Assembly: GCF_900240405.1 (NCBI RefSeq)
Contig: NZ_OEQK01000001.1
Coordinates: forward strand, 611,799-675,798
Direction of reading: 5' to 3'
DNA length: 64,000 nucleotides
DNA from: Salirhabdus sp. Marseille-P4669
Lineage (GTDB): Bacteria; Bacillota; Bacilli; Bacillales; Alkalibacillaceae
Shown: positions 63,990 through 64,000 of the stretch, one piece after another
Position numbering within the stretch: position 1 is the stretch's first letter
How the letters are laid out: each line of letters begins with the position of its first letter
Notes under the pieces: generated by a model
Told to the model about the DNA's origin: nothing
The model's input: only the letters and a program-made list of their open reading frames with translations
Database searches by the model: none
Program-made: the position numbers and the translations under genes

Positions 63990-64000
63990 AATTGAATTTT

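Overview
The window looks like chromosome from a low-GC, Gram-positive, spore-former-type Bacillaceae, probably near Oceanobacillus, Ornithinibacillus or Virgibacillus. The basis is AT-rich sequence, strong AGGAGG-type ribosome sites, catabolite-response (cre) sites, and a 3' third in the gene order known from Bacillus subtilis: yvyE/yigZ - degS - degU - degV - comFA - comFC - yvyF - flgM - flgN - flgK - flgL - yviE - fliW - csrA. The genus is an inference, because no rRNA or marker search was possible.

Layout. 1-12.4 kb: the end of an MsmX-like ATPase gene, then an M24-fold protein, galK and galT. These are followed by a three-component sugar sensor (membrane-anchored binding protein, YesM-type kinase, YesN-type regulator), an ATPase-less CUT1 sugar importer (binding protein and two permeases) and a PucR-type regulator. 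12.6-16 kb: a 56-residue gene, a ParB-like/HTH protein and a long RecQ helicase. 16.2-18.1 kb: galE and a ROK fructokinase. 18.7-30.4 kb: an L-fucose-type region with a FucU mutarotase, an FGGY kinase, an FSA/TalC aldolase, a ribose-type ABC importer, an SDR, a class II aldolase, a rhamnulokinase-family kinase and L-fucose isomerase. A small zinc-ribbon protein and an opposing LacI regulator follow. 32.2-38.9 kb: an L-rhamnose operon (fused aldolase/dehydrogenase RhaEW, isomerase RhaI, kinase RhaB) with two DeoR regulators. 39.4-48.8 kb: an AlsE-like epimerase, a ribokinase, a two-permease sugar ABC importer, a TIM-barrel epimerase and an AraB-like kinase. 49-63.9 kb: an LCP cell-wall enzyme, the DegS/DegU region, competence genes and the flagellar hook-associated operon, ending at csrA. 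Where hag would follow, an unidentified element with a large inverted repeat begins.

How it works together. The first 49 kb form a sugar-scavenging block. Three ABC importers feed galactose (Leloir), fucose, rhamnose and pentulose/hexulose routes into glycolysis and the pentose-phosphate pathway. Each block has its own regulator (AraC-type two-component, LacI, DeoR, PucR), and cre sites suggest that CcpA ties them to glucose status. An identical 14-base palindrome lies upstream of both the ribose-type importer and the lacI gene, linking that regulator to the fucose-side operon.

The most unusual signal is non-coding. Three intergenic regions (about 18.18-18.62, 31.71-32.11 and 54.60-55.41 kb) are arrays of a degenerate 21-base unit sharing a TTGnnGAAT / TGnATGATTATT core. 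The third has 39 consecutive units with no indel, alternating in two types (42-base dimers). All three drift from G/T-rich at one end to C/A-rich at the other, so their ends are roughly complementary. I know of no named element that matches.
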